DNA of 64,000 nucleotides. Source: Comamonadaceae bacterium. GTDB lineage: Bacteria; Pseudomonadota; Gammaproteobacteria; Burkholderiales; Burkholderiaceae_C. A program made the translations under genes and the position numbers. The notes under the pieces were generated by a model that did no database searches, was not told the origin of the DNA, and was given only the letters and a program-made list of their open reading frames with translations. Below are positions 18,968-29,115 of this stretch, one piece after another. The stretch is taken from contig BJGT01000001.1 in the NCBI GenBank assembly GCA_014190675.1, forward strand, positions 41,109 through 105,108, read 5' to 3'. Position 1 is the stretch's first letter. Each line of letters begins with the position of its first letter.

Positions 18968-19118
18968 TGCCTCGGCAAGGAAGTAACCCAACAAAGTGAA
19001 ATCGCTGGATGTACCGAAGCCATAGTTACAGTCAAGGCTATGGAAAGCATTTGTAACGACGGCCTAGGTGCTGATGCAGGCCAACAGATTTCGGCGTTTC
19101 TGGGCCGGGGTACTGGAC

Positions 19119-19124
19119 TATAAT
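19119..19124 (+). promoter_or_regulatory. Consensus -10 (TATAAT) upstream of rpmE2
   Basis: A perfect TATAAT lies 93 bases before the rpmE2 start in the rho-rpmE2 spacer. The -35 region at 16-18 bp spacing (GTTTCT) is weak. A strong promoter is expected for a ribosomal-protein gene, and the leader would be about 85 nt. Confidence 0.55.
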
Positions 19125-19216
19125 TTGCGGCTTTTCTTGCTAAGTACAACGGGTTTTTAATTTGACAAATGCTTGTCCGATTACCCGACGCGGCTGGCTC
19201 AACTGATGGATCAACA

Positions 19217-19474
19217 ATGAAAACTGGCATTCACCCCAACTACCGAGAGGTCTGTTTCATGGACCTCTCCAATGGCTTCAAATTCGTCACCCGCTCCTGC
19301 GCTAACGCCAAAGAGATGATCAAAATGGAAGACGGCCGCGAACTGCCGCTCTACAAGCTCGACACCTCGAGCGAATCCCACCCTTTTTACACCGGCACCC
19401 AAAAATCAGTTGATAACATGGGCGGGCGTGTGGAGCGCTTCCGCAACCGCTTCGGCAAGACTGCAGCCAAATAA
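19217..19474 (+). CDS. rpmE2: 50S ribosomal protein L31 type B (zinc-independent)
   Basis: The 85-residue protein starts [14 protein letters not shown], the type B L31 form. It lacks the four-cysteine zinc site of type A L31, retaining isolated cysteines only. The ORF-track start at 19169 adds 16 residues without family support; ATG 19217 is standard. L31 bridges the ribosomal subunits. In many bacteria the zinc-free paralog is induced under zinc starvation, but some lineages use it as the only L31; a type A gene is not visible in this window. A strong terminator follows. Confidence 0.96.
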   Translation: MKTGIHPNYREVCFMDLSNGFKFVTRSCANAKEMIKMEDGRELPLYKLDTSSESHPFYTGTQKSVDNMGGRVERFRNRFGKTAAK

Positions 19475-19499
19475 GCTGGCCGCAGTTTCCCGCAGCGCA

Positions 19500-19530
19500 G
19501 GCAGCCCGGTTTACCGCGCTGCCTTTTTTT
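19500..19530 (+). terminator. Rho-independent terminator after rpmE2
   Basis: GGCAGC pairs with GCTGCC, with an inner GG-TTTA-CC, and seven T follow directly. This is a textbook intrinsic terminator ending 4 bases before the next gene. Confidence 0.88.
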
Positions 19531-19534
19531 CTTA

Positions 19535-21262
19535 ATGAACAAATCCAACCCGGCCATCGTCACGCAGTCTGCGGTTCGGCGTATGCCACGAGCCGCGCTG
19601 CTGCTGCTTTGTCTGGCTTATGTTCTACCGGGCTTGTTCGGGCGTGCGCCCTGGCGCAGCGACGATATCAACGCTTTTGGCTTTATGCTCGAGTTGGCCA
19701 GCGGCGGCGGTGACTGGTGGTCGCCACGAATCATGGGTTTGGTGCCAGAGGTGGATGCCTTGCTCCCCTACTGGCTAGGGGCTTGGGCCATACAGTTGGC
19801 GCCTGCTTGGCTGGGGCCAGACAATGCCGTTCGCATTCCCTCTGTTGCGCTGCTCTCCTTGGCCTTGGTAGCGACTTGGTATGGGGCCTACCATCTTGCA
19901 CGCAGCCCCAAGGCACAGCCCCTTGCCTTTGCCTTTGGCGGTGAAGCCCAGCCCGCTGACTATGCCCGAGCCCTGGCGGATGGCGCCTTGCTGGCCTTGA
20001 TCGCCTGCCTGGGTTTGGCACAGCCCGCCCACGAAACCACCGCCAGTCTGGCGCAGCTCAGTTTTTCGGCACTGGTTTTTTATGGTTTTGCAGCGGCCCC
20101 AAGCGGTAAACCGCTGCCGCTGCTCAGCATGGGGTTGGGCTTGGCTGCACTGGCGCTGTCGGGCGCCCCTAGCGTGGCGGTGCTGCTGGGCCTGGGTGGC
20201 TCTCTGAGCCTGCTGAGTCCCGAAGCAGAGCAACATCCCAGTGAGCCCGTAACACGCCGCGGGGCTACCGCCATGGTGGCAAAGTCTGTGTTGATCACCT
20301 GCTTGGTTGCACTGATGGCCAGTGCCCTGGATCTCTGGCGCTGGCGTATCGCAGTGCCGGGCACTGAAACGCAGATCTGGCTGGGCCTGGGCAAACTCCT
20401 TGTTTGGTTTACCTGGCCGACTTGGCCGCTGGCGCTTTGGAGCCTGTGGCGCTGGCGCCATCATTTTTTTCGGGCCGGCCAGTTGCCGAGTAAACACCTG
20501 CTGCTGCCACTTTGGTTTGCCGGACTGGCCCTGCTCGCAACACTCTTCACCCATTCACCCGAGCGATCCCTGTTACTGGCGCTACCGCCCCTGGCCACCC
20601 TTGCTGCCTTTGCTTTGCCCACCCTGAACCGCAGCCTATCAGCCCTGATCGATTGGTTTACCCTGTTGTTTTTCTCTGGCTGTGCGTTCATCATCTGGGT
20701 GGTTTGGGTGGCCATGCAAACCGGTGTTCCCTGGCAACCGGCGGCCAATGTGGAGCGTCTGGCGCCTGGCTTTGTGCCAAGTTTCGCGCCGCCACACTTT
20801 CTCATCGCGCTCGCGGCCACTCTGGGCTGGGTATGGCTGGTGCAATGGCGCGTTGGGCGACACCGCGCAGCCATTTGGAAGAGCCTGATCCTTCCTGCTG
20901 GAGGGGCCGCTTTGTGCTGGCTGTTACTAATGACGCTTTGGCTGCCGCTGCTCGACTATGCACGCAGCTACCTGCCCATGGTGGCTCAGGCCCAGCGGAG
21001 TATGCAGGGCAGCCCCTGTGCTCAACAAACGGGGCTAAATGCAGGGCAAATCACCGCATTGCGCTTCCACGGCGGCTTGGTCCTGACGGCCCTGCAACAA
21101 CAAAACTCGTGTGCTTGGTTGATTGTTGGCATAGACCCGACACAGCAGGCCGTAGCCACAGTTGATGCCTCAGAGTGGACGCTGCACGCCCAGTCTAGTC
21201 ACCCGACCGATCGGGACGACAACTGGCTGATCTACCGGCGGCGGGCCCAAACTGGCTTGTAG
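19535..21262 (+). CDS. Multi-pass membrane protein, ArnT/PMT-like glycosyltransferase (putative)
   Basis: The 575-residue protein has roughly ten hydrophobic segments. After TM1 comes APWRSDDINAFGF in the first predicted periplasmic loop, resembling the acidic catalytic loop of ArnT/PMT (GT-C) enzymes that transfer lipid-linked sugars. The following membrane segments are Leu/Ala-rich, and a soluble C-terminal domain of about 90 residues ends with WLIYRRRAQTGL. Such enzymes may decorate lipid A or proteins, but acceptor and donor are unknown. It lies between rpmE2 and phoR; the latter is convergent at 38 bases. Confidence 0.65.
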   Translation: MNKSNPAIVTQSAVRRMPRAALLLLCLAYVLPGLFGRAPWRSDDINAFGFMLELASGGGDWWSPRIMGLVPEVDALLPYWLGAWAIQLAPAWLGPDNAVRIPSVALLSLALVATWYGAYHLARSPKAQPLAFAFGGEAQPADYARALADGALLALIACLGLAQPAHETTASLAQLSFSALVFYGFAAAPSGKPLPLLSMGLGLAALALSGAPSVAVLLGLGGSLSLLSPEAEQHPSEPVTRRGATAMVAKSVLITCLVALMASALDLWRWRIAVPGTETQIWLGLGKLLVWFTWPTWPLALWSLWRWRHHFFRAGQLPSKHLLLPLWFAGLALLATLFTHSPERSLLLALPPLATLAAFALPTLNRSLSALIDWFTLLFFSGCAFIIWVVWVAMQTGVPWQPAANVERLAPGFVPSFAPPHFLIALAATLGWVWLVQWRVGRHRAAIWKSLILPAGGAALCWLLLMTLWLPLLDYARSYLPMVAQAQRSMQGSPCAQQTGLNAGQITALRFHGGLVLTALQQQNSCAWLIVGIDPTQQAVATVDASEWTLHAQSSHPTDRDDNWLIYRRRAQTGL

Positions 21263-21300
21263 CCCTGTGGCCTGTAACGGGCTGCCAATTTGCGCTTGGG

Positions 21301-22632
21301 TCAACTGTTGCGCAACACACGGTCTGCCGGGAACACAATGGCGAACCGCGAGCCCTCACCGGTTTTACTGGCAATACTCAGTTCAGCGCCATGGCGCTGG
21401 CAGACATGTTTGACGATCGCCAAACCTAAACCGGTTCCACCGGAATCGCGCGAGCGGCTGCGGTCAACCCGGTAGAACCGCTCGGTCAAGCGGGGAATAT
21501 GCTCAGCAGAAATGCCGGGGCCGGTGTCTTCCACGGAAAACTCGGCGCCGCCGTCGGGCACACCGCGGAGCCAAACCTTAATGCTGCCGCCGGCTGGCGT
21601 GTACCGAATGGCATTGCTCACCAGATTGCTGGCGGCACTGAATATCTCGCTAGTCGCGCCCAGCAACTGTCCCTGCAACAGGCATTCAAAACTCAAGGAC
21701 TGCGTGATTTCAGGCACATCGCTTTGGCTGTGCAGCAGTTGGCGTCCCTCCTGCTCGAGCTGAGCCATGAGTTCGGCGGCGCTAATGTGTTCGGCGAAGT
21801 CTGGCGGCAGACTGCCTTCGAGATTGGAGAGCGTCAATAAATCGCTGACAAGAACCTGCATACGACGCGCTTGTACCGACATCATGGCCAGATAACTGTC
21901 TCGCTCACACTGCTTGAGAGGCAGGGTCTGAAGCGTCTCCACAAAACCCGAGAGAACCGTCAAAGGGGTGCGTATTTCGTGCGACACATTGGCTACAAAG
22001 TCACGCCGTATAGCCTCTGCCCACTTAAACGCAGTGACGTCGCGGGACAGCATCAGCAGACGACCTTCACCATAAGGGTGCATTTGCAGAGACAACTGGA
22101 TCGGATGAGAGTTTGTGCTGGCGGGACTCGATACTGTTAACTCGTGACTAAAGTCACGGGCTGCCCAGTAGGCAACGAATGCTGGATCGCGCAACAAATT
22201 GCCTAGGTACTGCTGCAGGTCACGCCGCGCATCAAGCCCAAAATGATTCGCCGCTGTTTGATTCGCCCACTCGATTCGACCATGCGCATCGAGCAATACA
22301 ACCCCGTTGGGCGAAGCTTGCAGAGCCGCCACAAAATCATTCAGCCGGGCCACACTGTCTGTGCCAACACGCTCGCGCTGCCGCAACAAACGGCTTACCC
22401 GATCTGAAATTTCGCCCCAAACACCAAGCTCCACCGGCGGGCCATCGGCTTTACCGCGGCGTAGCCAGCGCAACACCCGTACGCCAAGAAGAGAATCGAA
22501 ACAAAACCAAATCGACGAGGAGGCAATAACACCAGCCAAGGCACCCATGAGAGGCTGCTGAAAAAACAGCAGGAAACCAGCTACCGCGCCAAGCAGCTGC
22601 AACCCAAAAAATTGACATATTCTGGCGATCAC
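21301..22632 (-). CDS. phoR: Phosphate regulon sensor histidine kinase PhoR
   Basis: This is an inner-membrane kinase of 443 residues that phosphorylates PhoB when phosphate is low. Two closely spaced N-terminal membrane segments without a large periplasmic loop fit PhoR, which senses through the Pst-PhoU complex. A PAS domain (about 100-200) precedes HisKA with FVANVSHEIRTPLT (His218) and an ATPase domain with N, G1 (DTGPGIS) and G2 (GGTGLGLAIVKH) boxes. The start is GTG. It is the last gene of pstSCAB-phoU-phoB-phoR, 44 bases after phoB. Confidence 0.95.
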   Translation of the reverse strand: MIARICQFFGLQLLGAVAGFLLFFQQPLMGALAGVIASSSIWFCFDSLLGVRVLRWLRRGKADGPPVELGVWGEISDRVSRLLRQRERVGTDSVARLNDFVAALQASPNGVVLLDAHGRIEWANQTAANHFGLDARRDLQQYLGNLLRDPAFVAYWAARDFSHELTVSSPASTNSHPIQLSLQMHPYGEGRLLMLSRDVTAFKWAEAIRRDFVANVSHEIRTPLTVLSGFVETLQTLPLKQCERDSYLAMMSVQARRMQVLVSDLLTLSNLEGSLPPDFAEHISAAELMAQLEQEGRQLLHSQSDVPEITQSLSFECLLQGQLLGATSEIFSAASNLVSNAIRYTPAGGSIKVWLRGVPDGGAEFSVEDTGPGISAEHIPRLTERFYRVDRSRSRDSGGTGLGLAIVKHVCQRHGAELSIASKTGEGSRFAIVFPADRVLRNS

Positions 22633-22676
22633 GGGCTCAGCATTGAAGCCTCGGGGCGAAACGGACTGAAACCAAC

Positions 22677-23395
<719 letters not shown>

Positions 23396-23399
<4 letters not shown>

Positions 23400-24097
23400 T
23401 TGACGACCGACTCGATTTGTTCCATCGAGGTATGTCGCACGTCAGCGCCCTTTACAACATAAATGATGAACTCGGCGATGTTTTTCGAGTGGTCCCCGAT
23501 GCGCTCTATCGACTTGGCCAAAAATAGCAAGTCCAAGCTCGGCGAGATCATTCGAGGGTCTTCCATCATGTAAGTGATCAGCTTTCGCACGAAACCATCA
23601 AACTCTTGGTCGATCAGGTCGTCTTCCTTCAAGATAGCAAGGGCTGCTTGGGTGTCAAGGCGCGCAAACGCGTCCAAAGCTTTGTGCAGCAATCCCGAGG
23701 CCAAGTCTGATGCCACTCTCAATTCAAGCGCAGGCAGGGATCTCGGCGCACCACTGCCAATGATGGAGCGCACCATGCGAGCAATTTTTTCGGCCTCGTC
23801 CCCCACACGCTCCAAGTTTGCCGTGGTTTTAGAGATGGCAATCAGCAGCCTCAGATCTCGCGCTGTAGGCTGGCGGCGCGCAATGATGCTGGAGAGTTCA
23901 CGGTCTATCTCCATCTCCATGGCATTGACGCGTGCCTCTGCGGCTGTGACCTGGTTTGCGACCTCAACGCTAAACTTGGATAGCGCATAAATGGCTTGGC
24001 GAATCTGTGATTCAACCAAACCGCCAAGTTCCATGACCCGGCTTGATACAGCGCTGAGCTCGGTGTCAAACTGGGTGGAGAGGTGTTTGTCAGGCAT
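23396..24097 (-). CDS. phoU: Phosphate signaling complex protein PhoU
   Basis: PhoU connects the PstSCAB transporter with PhoR and represses the regulon at high phosphate. The 233-residue all-alpha protein has two three-helix repeats with the metal-binding motifs ERVGDEAEKI (first repeat) and ERIGDHSKNI (second). It sits 9 bases after pstB and overlaps phoB, consistent with a single long transcript. Confidence 0.97.
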
Positions 24098-24106
24098 GTG
24101 GTGTCC

Positions 24107-24886
24107 TTATCCGAAACGACCGGTGATGTAGTCTTCAGTTTCCTTGCGGTTTGGCTTGAAGAAAATTTGCTCGGTAGCGCCAAACTCTACCAAATCCCCA
24201 AGGTACATGTAGGCTGTGTAATCGCTGCAGCGAGCCGCCTGCTGCATGTTATGGGTCACGATCACCACGGTGTAATCGTTCTTGAGCTCGGTAATCAGCT
24301 CCTCAATTTTTGCCGTCGAGATGGGGTCGAGCGCAGAGCAGGGTTCGTCAAGCAAGAGAACTTCGGGTTTGATCGCAATACCCCGAGCGATACACAAGCG
24401 CTGTTGCTGCCCGCCAGACAGGCTAGACCCGCTTTGGTCCAGTTTGTCCCTGACCTCTCCCCACAGCGCCGCTTTGCGCAATGCCCATTCGACCCGCTCC
24501 TCTAAATCTGCCGAATTCAAACTCTCAAACAGTTTCACGCCAAATGCCACGTTATCAAAAATAGACATCGGAAACGGCGTTGGTTTCTGAAACACCATCC
24601 CTACTTTGGCACGCAGCAGTGCCACGTCTTCTTTGCTGCGTAGCAGGTCGTGTCCGTCGAGGAGGATTTCGCCTTCTGCCCGCTGCTCGGGGTATAACTC
24701 AAACATTCGGTTGAACACGCGCAGGAGGGTTGACTTACCGCAGCCGGATGGTCCAATGAAGGCCGTTACCTTTTTCTCCGGAATCTCCAGATTGATGGCT
24801 TTGAGGGCATGGAATTTTCCGTAATAGAAATCCAAATTTTTCACTGCAATCTTGGCCCGCTCTGGTGCGGCGCTTATGGCATTCAT
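24107..24886 (-). CDS. pstB: Phosphate ABC transporter ATP-binding protein PstB
   Basis: ATPase of the high-affinity phosphate importer, 259 residues. Walker [11 protein letters not shown]-loop VFQKPTPFP, signature LSGGQQQR, Walker [14 protein letters not shown] and the switch histidine VTHNM are all intact. The 40-base gap to pstA holds a short hairpin (GGCCT-GAC-AGGCC) without a T-tract, perhaps an mRNA-stability element giving different levels of PstA and PstB. Confidence 0.98.
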   Translation of the reverse strand: MNAISAAPERAKIAVKNLDFYYGKFHALKAINLEIPEKKVTAFIGPSGCGKSTLLRVFNRMFELYPEQRAEGEILLDGHDLLRSKEDVALLRAKVGMVFQKPTPFPMSIFDNVAFGVKLFESLNSADLEERVEWALRKAALWGEVRDKLDQSGSSLSGGQQQRLCIARGIAIKPEVLLLDEPCSALDPISTAKIEELITELKNDYTVVIVTHNMQQAARCSDYTAYMYLGDLVEFGATEQIFFKPNRKETEDYITGRFG

Positions 24887-24926
24887 AGAGTTCCAATCTT
24901 TTTTTGGGGCCTGTCAGGCCGGCTGC

Positions 24927-25811
24927 CTAAATCTTACTTCTGGTCAATACACGGGCAAGGATATTGAGTCCCAGCACCGCCAGCGTGATGATGAAGACGC
25001 CGGCCCAGGCCAGTTTTTGCCAGTTTTCATAGGGACTCATGGCAAACTTGAAAATCGTCACAGGCAAGCTTGCCATCGGCTCAGTCACGCTGGAGGTCCA
25101 AAACTGGTTACTCAGGGCGGTAAAGAGCAGCGGAGCGGTTTCGCCAGCTATCCTGGCGACCGCGAGCAATACCCCTGTGACCACACCGGCCCGCGCAGAC
25201 CGCAGCGTGATGCTGAGGATGACCTTCCACTTTGGCGCTCCCAGGGCATAGGCGGCCTCACGCAGACCAGATGGAACCAGTTGCAACATGTTTTCTGTGG
25301 TTCTGATGACAATAGGAACCACAATAAGCGCCAAAGCCACCACGCCAGCAATGCCAGAGAAGGACTTGTACCGAAACACAATGACGGAATAAACAAATAA
25401 ACCAATCACAATCGAAGGCGCGGACAAAAGTATGTCGTTGACAAAACGCGTGACCGAGGCCAACCATCCCTGGGAATCAAATTCGGCAAGGTAAATACCA
25501 GCGAGCACGCCAATCGGCGTACCAACCAAAGCGGCCAGCATCACCATGAGAAAAGAGCCATAAATGGCGTTGGCCAATCCTCCTTCGTCATTTGGCGGCG
25601 GTGTCATTTCGGTCAGTGTGGTCCAGTTCATGCCGCCGATTCCGAGAACAATCGTGTCAAACAGAATCCAAAACAGCCAGAGCAAACCGAACGCCATGGC
25701 CAGCAAAGACATCACCAGTGCCACCTGGTTGACAAATTTTCGACCTGCGAACTTGGCTTTTCGAGCGGCTTGCAGATCTGCCTGCTTCAACAGAAGCTCA
25801 CCCGTCGTCAT
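24927..25811 (-). CDS. pstA: Phosphate ABC transporter permease PstA
   Basis: Inner-membrane permease, 294 residues, with about six membrane segments and the EAA-type coupling loop ([25 protein letters not shown]) that contacts PstB. The [15 protein letters not shown] motif is typical. The ATG overlaps the pstC stop (ATGA), so the two half-permeases are coupled in translation. Confidence 0.97.
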   Translation of the reverse strand: MTTGELLLKQADLQAARKAKFAGRKFVNQVALVMSLLAMAFGLLWLFWILFDTIVLGIGGMNWTTLTEMTPPPNDEGGLANAIYGSFLMVMLAALVGTPIGVLAGIYLAEFDSQGWLASVTRFVNDILLSAPSIVIGLFVYSVIVFRYKSFSGIAGVVALALIVVPIVIRTTENMLQLVPSGLREAAYALGAPKWKVILSITLRSARAGVVTGVLLAVARIAGETAPLLFTALSNQFWTSSVTEPMASLPVTIFKFAMSPYENWQKLAWAGVFIITLAVLGLNILARVLTRSKI

Positions 25812-26773
25812 GTCTTGAGTCCTTCGTTTTTCTTGAGTTGCGAGAGCAGTACTTTGGACAGCGTCAGGATCACGAAGGTGATAAAAAATAAGACTAGGCC
25901 AAGGTACATCAAAGAAGCTTGGTGCAAACCTTCACCGGCCTCTGCAAATTCATTTGCCAGGGCCGAAGTGATGCTGTTGGCGGCCTGAAAAAGACTCAGT
26001 GAATCAAGTTGGTTGAAATTACCTATGACAAAAGTCACCGCCATGGTTTCACCAATGGCTCTGCCCAAACCCAGCATGATGCCGCCAATGACGCCAGACT
26101 TCGTATAGGGCAAAACCACTTTGGTTACCACCTCCCAAGTCGTGGCGCCCAGGCCGTAGGCCGATTCTTTGAGCAGGGTTGGTGTGACCTCAAACACATC
26201 TCGCATTACCGCCGCAATGAAAGGAATGATCATGATGGCCAAAATGATGCCGGCCGATAAAATACCTATACCAACCGGTGGCCCCGACAACAGGGCGCCT
26301 AAATAAGGTAAACCGCCAAACGCCGATTGAAGCGGTTGTTGAACATATTGGGCCAACAGGGGCCCAAACACCAAAAGACCCCACATGCCATACACAATCG
26401 ACGGTATTGCGGCCAACAATTCGATGGCTGTGCCTAGCGGGCGCTTCAGCCAAGCCGGGGAGAGCTCTGTCAGAAAAACCGCGATACCAAAACTCACCGG
26501 CACTGCAATCAGCAAGGCGATCAACGACGTCATGAGCGTGCCGTAAATCATGACCAATCCGCCAAAGTCTTGCTTCACAGGGTCCCAGCTGGTGCTGCTA
26601 AGAAAGCCAAAGCCGTAGCGACTGATCGCCGGCCAAGCACTGATGGTGAGGGAAACCAATATAGCCATCAGTGTGGCAAGCGTAAACAAAGCTGCGCCCT
26701 TGGCTAGCCAGGCAAAAATTCGGTCCGCCAGGGGCCCTGAACGGGGTTTGTTTTTTGGAGGGGGTTTTGTCAT
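25808..26773 (-). CDS. pstC: Phosphate ABC transporter permease PstC
   Basis: Partner permease of PstA with six or more membrane segments and the coupling loop [24 protein letters not shown] place the start at ATG 26773 ([13 protein letters not shown]), giving 321 residues. The ORF track uses a GTG at 26884 overlapping the pstS stop (GTGA) and adds 37 residues unlike PstC; that start is possible on coupling grounds, so the N-terminus is uncertain. Confidence 0.93.
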   Translation of the reverse strand: MTKPPPKNKPRSGPLADRIFAWLAKGAALFTLATLMAILVSLTISAWPAISRYGFGFLSSTSWDPVKQDFGGLVMIYGTLMTSLIALLIAVPVSFGIAVFLTELSPAWLKRPLGTAIELLAAIPSIVYGMWGLLVFGPLLAQYVQQPLQSAFGGLPYLGALLSGPPVGIGILSAGIILAIMIIPFIAAVMRDVFEVTPTLLKESAYGLGATTWEVVTKVVLPYTKSGVIGGIMLGLGRAIGETMAVTFVIGNFNQLDSLSLFQAANSITSALANEFAEAGEGLHQASLMYLGLVLFFITFVILTLSKVLLSQLKKNEGLKT

Positions 26774-26880
26774 GCTGTGACCGCTCGAAGCTAGCGACTG
26801 GTCTGCGGCAAGATCAGAAACTGTCAGTGTAGATGACACGGGCACCCCTTGAAGATCCAAAAACGTCGCACCAGTTCCAA

Positions 26881-27924
26881 TCACTTGAAAGCGATGGTTT
26901 TCCCTGATGCGTCTTTGAGTTCGCCCCAGGCCTTTTCAATGGCCGCCACAACTGGCTTAGGCATTGGCACATAGTCAAGATCGTCTGCTACTTTGTCGCC
27001 GTTTTTGTAAGCCCAAGAAAAGAACTTCAAGGTCTCTGTGGCGCTTGTTGGCTTATCCTGCAGTTTGTGCATCAGAATGAATGTGGCACCTGAAATTGGC
27101 CAAGCATCCTTGCCAGGCTGATTGGTCAGAATTTGGTAGAAACTCTTGGTCCAGTCGGCACCAACAGCGGCCGCTTTGAAGGCGCTGTCGTCCGGAGCCA
27201 CGAAGACGCCACTAGAATTTTGCATTAATGTGTAAGTCATTTTGTTCTGCTTGACGTAGGCGTATTCCACGTAGCCTATGGAGTTTGGCAGTCGGCCCAC
27301 AAAAGCTGCTACGCCTTCGTTACCCTTGCCGCCGGCCCCGGTAGGCCAATTGACCGCCGTACCCTCGCCAACCTTGATCTTCCAATCCGGATTAACCTTG
27401 CTCAGGTAATTGGTAAAAATAAACGAAGTCCCGGAACCGTCAGCGCGCCGAACCGGCGCAATCGCTGCATCTGGCAAGGCCAAGCCAGGGTTCAAGGCTT
27501 TGATTGCCGCATCGTCCCACTTGCTGATTTTGCCCAGAAAAATATCACCCAGCACGGCACCACTGAGCTTCATTTGCCCCGGGGCAATGCCCTTGATGTT
27601 GACTACAGGGACGACACCGCCAATGACTGTGGGAAATTGAATTTGCCCTTTCTTGAGCAGTTCGTCGTCGGTGAGGGGCATGTCAGACGCACCAAAATCA
27701 ACGGTTTTGGAGTCGATTTGTTTGATACCGGCGCCCGACCCCACCGACTGGTAGTTGATCCTGACACCAGTTGCCTTGTTGTAGTCGGCGGCCCACTTGG
27801 AGTACAGGGGCGCTGGGAAAGTCGCACCAGCGCCTGTGACTTCCTGCGCTGATACCATCGATGCTGTAAGCAGTGCCAGTGCGCAGGCTGAAGCGGTTAG
27901 AGGGCTTTGAAAACAAAATTTCAT
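26881..27924 (-). CDS. pstS: Phosphate ABC transporter substrate-binding protein PstS
   Basis: Periplasmic phosphate-binding protein, 347 residues, with a clear secretion signal ([14 protein letters not shown]). Phosphate-contacting regions are visible: [32 protein letters not shown] and [17 protein letters not shown]. It is the first gene of the pst-pho operon and is preceded by a Shine-Dalgarno (AAAGGA) and a Pho box with a -10 at the expected spacing. Confidence 0.98.
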   Translation of the reverse strand: MKFCFQSPLTASACALALLTASMVSAQEVTGAGATFPAPLYSKWAADYNKATGVRINYQSVGSGAGIKQIDSKTVDFGASDMPLTDDELLKKGQIQFPTVIGGVVPVVNIKGIAPGQMKLSGAVLGDIFLGKISKWDDAAIKALNPGLALPDAAIAPVRRADGSGTSFIFTNYLSKVNPDWKIKVGEGTAVNWPTGAGGKGNEGVAAFVGRLPNSIGYVEYAYVKQNKMTYTLMQNSSGVFVAPDDSAFKAAAVGADWTKSFYQILTNQPGKDAWPISGATFILMHKLQDKPTSATETLKFFSWAYKNGDKVADDLDYVPMPKPVVAAIEKAWGELKDASGKTIAFK

Positions 27925-27969
27925 GGAATTCCTTTCGATTGATGAGTTAAACCGCGGTTAAGTCTTGTG

Positions 27970-28003
27970 AATTTACCTGCAAAATATGTCTTTTTCGTGA
28001 CAA
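27970..28003 (-). promoter_or_regulatory. Pho box and -10 for the pstS operon
   Basis: Read on the minus strand: TTGTCAC, four bases, AAGACAT (the two 7-mers of a Pho box at 11-bp phase, second repeat degenerate), then exactly 10 bases, then TAAATT as a -10. In Pho promoters the box replaces the -35, so this arrangement is what is expected for PhoB-dependent transcription of pstSCAB-phoUBR. Confidence 0.7.
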
Positions 28004-28047
28004 ACCCGCCTAGTTTTTGGTCATTCCCTGGAACACATGTTGAATTC

Positions 28048-28087
28048 TTGTCACGAGAATGTCATTTTTAAACCCTAAGGTTGTCAG
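28048..28087 (+). promoter_or_regulatory. Pho box array upstream of ppk2
   Basis: TTGTCAC-GAGA-ATGTCAT (28048-28065) matches the Pho box form CTGTCAT-N4-CTGTCAT. A further TTGTCAG begins at 28081, exactly 33 bases (three 11-bp turns) after the first repeat; the unit at 28070 is degenerate. A weak -10-like TAAGGT follows the first box by 10 bases. This predicts PhoB control of ppk2-ppx in the direction opposite to pst. Confidence 0.7.
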
Positions 28088-28113
28088 CTTGAAAATTTAG
28101 TTGGGAGCTTGAC

Positions 28114-29034
28114 ATGAAAAAATCCACCGAACAAGGCTTGGCACTGCGTATCGCGCAGGATGTTGTGGACAGCTACGACGAGGAATTTGAACTCGAACTC
28201 GAAGACCGGGCCGCGGACGCCATGCCTGGCAGCGGCGTTGATACCGGCTCAGCAGAGTTCAGAGAAAGCCGCAGGCGTTATTTTCGAGAGCTTTTTCGCA
28301 TGCAGGCAGAGCTCGTTAAGCTGCAGGACTGGGTTGTCAAAACCGGACATAAGCTGGTGATTTTGTTTGAGGGGCGGGATGCCGCTGGCAAAGGTGGCGT
28401 GATCAAGCGCATCACCCAGCGGCTCAACCCACGCGTCTGCCGGGTGGCGGCCTTGGCGGCGCCAAATGAACGAGAGAAAACACAGTGGTACTTTCAGCGC
28501 TTTGTGTCGCACCTGCCAGCGGCCGGAGAAATTGTGCTGTTTGACCGGAGCTGGTACAACCGGGCAGGCGTCGAGCGGGTCATGGGTTTTTGCTCGGACG
28601 AGCAATACGAAGAATTTTTCCGCTCGGTGCCCGAATTCGAGAAAATGCTGGTGCGTTCTGGCATACAGCTGATCAAATACTGGTTCTCAATTTCTGACGA
28701 GGAGCAGTACGTACGCTTTCAGAGCCGGATTCAAGACCCCCTCAAGCAATGGAAACTTAGCCCCATGGATCTCGAATCTCGGCGCCGCTGGGAGGAATAC
28801 ACCAAGGCTAAGGAGGTGATGCTGGACCGCACGCATATCGAACAGGCTCCTTGGCGGATCGTGCATGCAGACGACAAGAAGAAAGCCAGGATCAACTGCA
28901 TTCACCACCTGCTCACCCAGATACCTTATGCCGAGATTGAACACGCCGAGATTGTGTTGCCGCTGCGGGAACGCCACGACGACTATGTACGCAAACCAAT
29001 ACCGCAAGATCTGTTGGTACCGCAGGTTTTTTGA
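28114..29034 (+). CDS. ppk2: Polyphosphate kinase 2 (PPK2 family)
   Basis: A 306-residue single-domain PPK2, which moves phosphate between polyphosphate and nucleotides (often making ATP or GTP from the diphosphate). Walker A FEGRDAAGKGG is at about 85-95, the second motif LFDRSWYNRAGVERVMGF follows, and the lid-side KYWFSISDEEQ and WRIVHADDKKKARIN blocks are present. The form is that of class I (ADP-phosphorylating) enzymes; class is inferred from these motifs. It is preceded by a Pho box and followed by ppx. Confidence 0.94.
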   Translation: MKKSTEQGLALRIAQDVVDSYDEEFELELEDRAADAMPGSGVDTGSAEFRESRRRYFRELFRMQAELVKLQDWVVKTGHKLVILFEGRDAAGKGGVIKRITQRLNPRVCRVAALAAPNEREKTQWYFQRFVSHLPAAGEIVLFDRSWYNRAGVERVMGFCSDEQYEEFFRSVPEFEKMLVRSGIQLIKYWFSISDEEQYVRFQSRIQDPLKQWKLSPMDLESRRRWEEYTKAKEVMLDRTHIEQAPWRIVHADDKKKARINCIHHLLTQIPYAEIEHAEIVLPLRERHDDYVRKPIPQDLLVPQVF

Positions 29035-29115
29035 ACTCACGCGCATCCCGAAGCAGGCCAAAATCGGCGTGGTCATCGTCGTGCGGAACGCCACCAGAAC
29101 AACAAGCACACCCTC

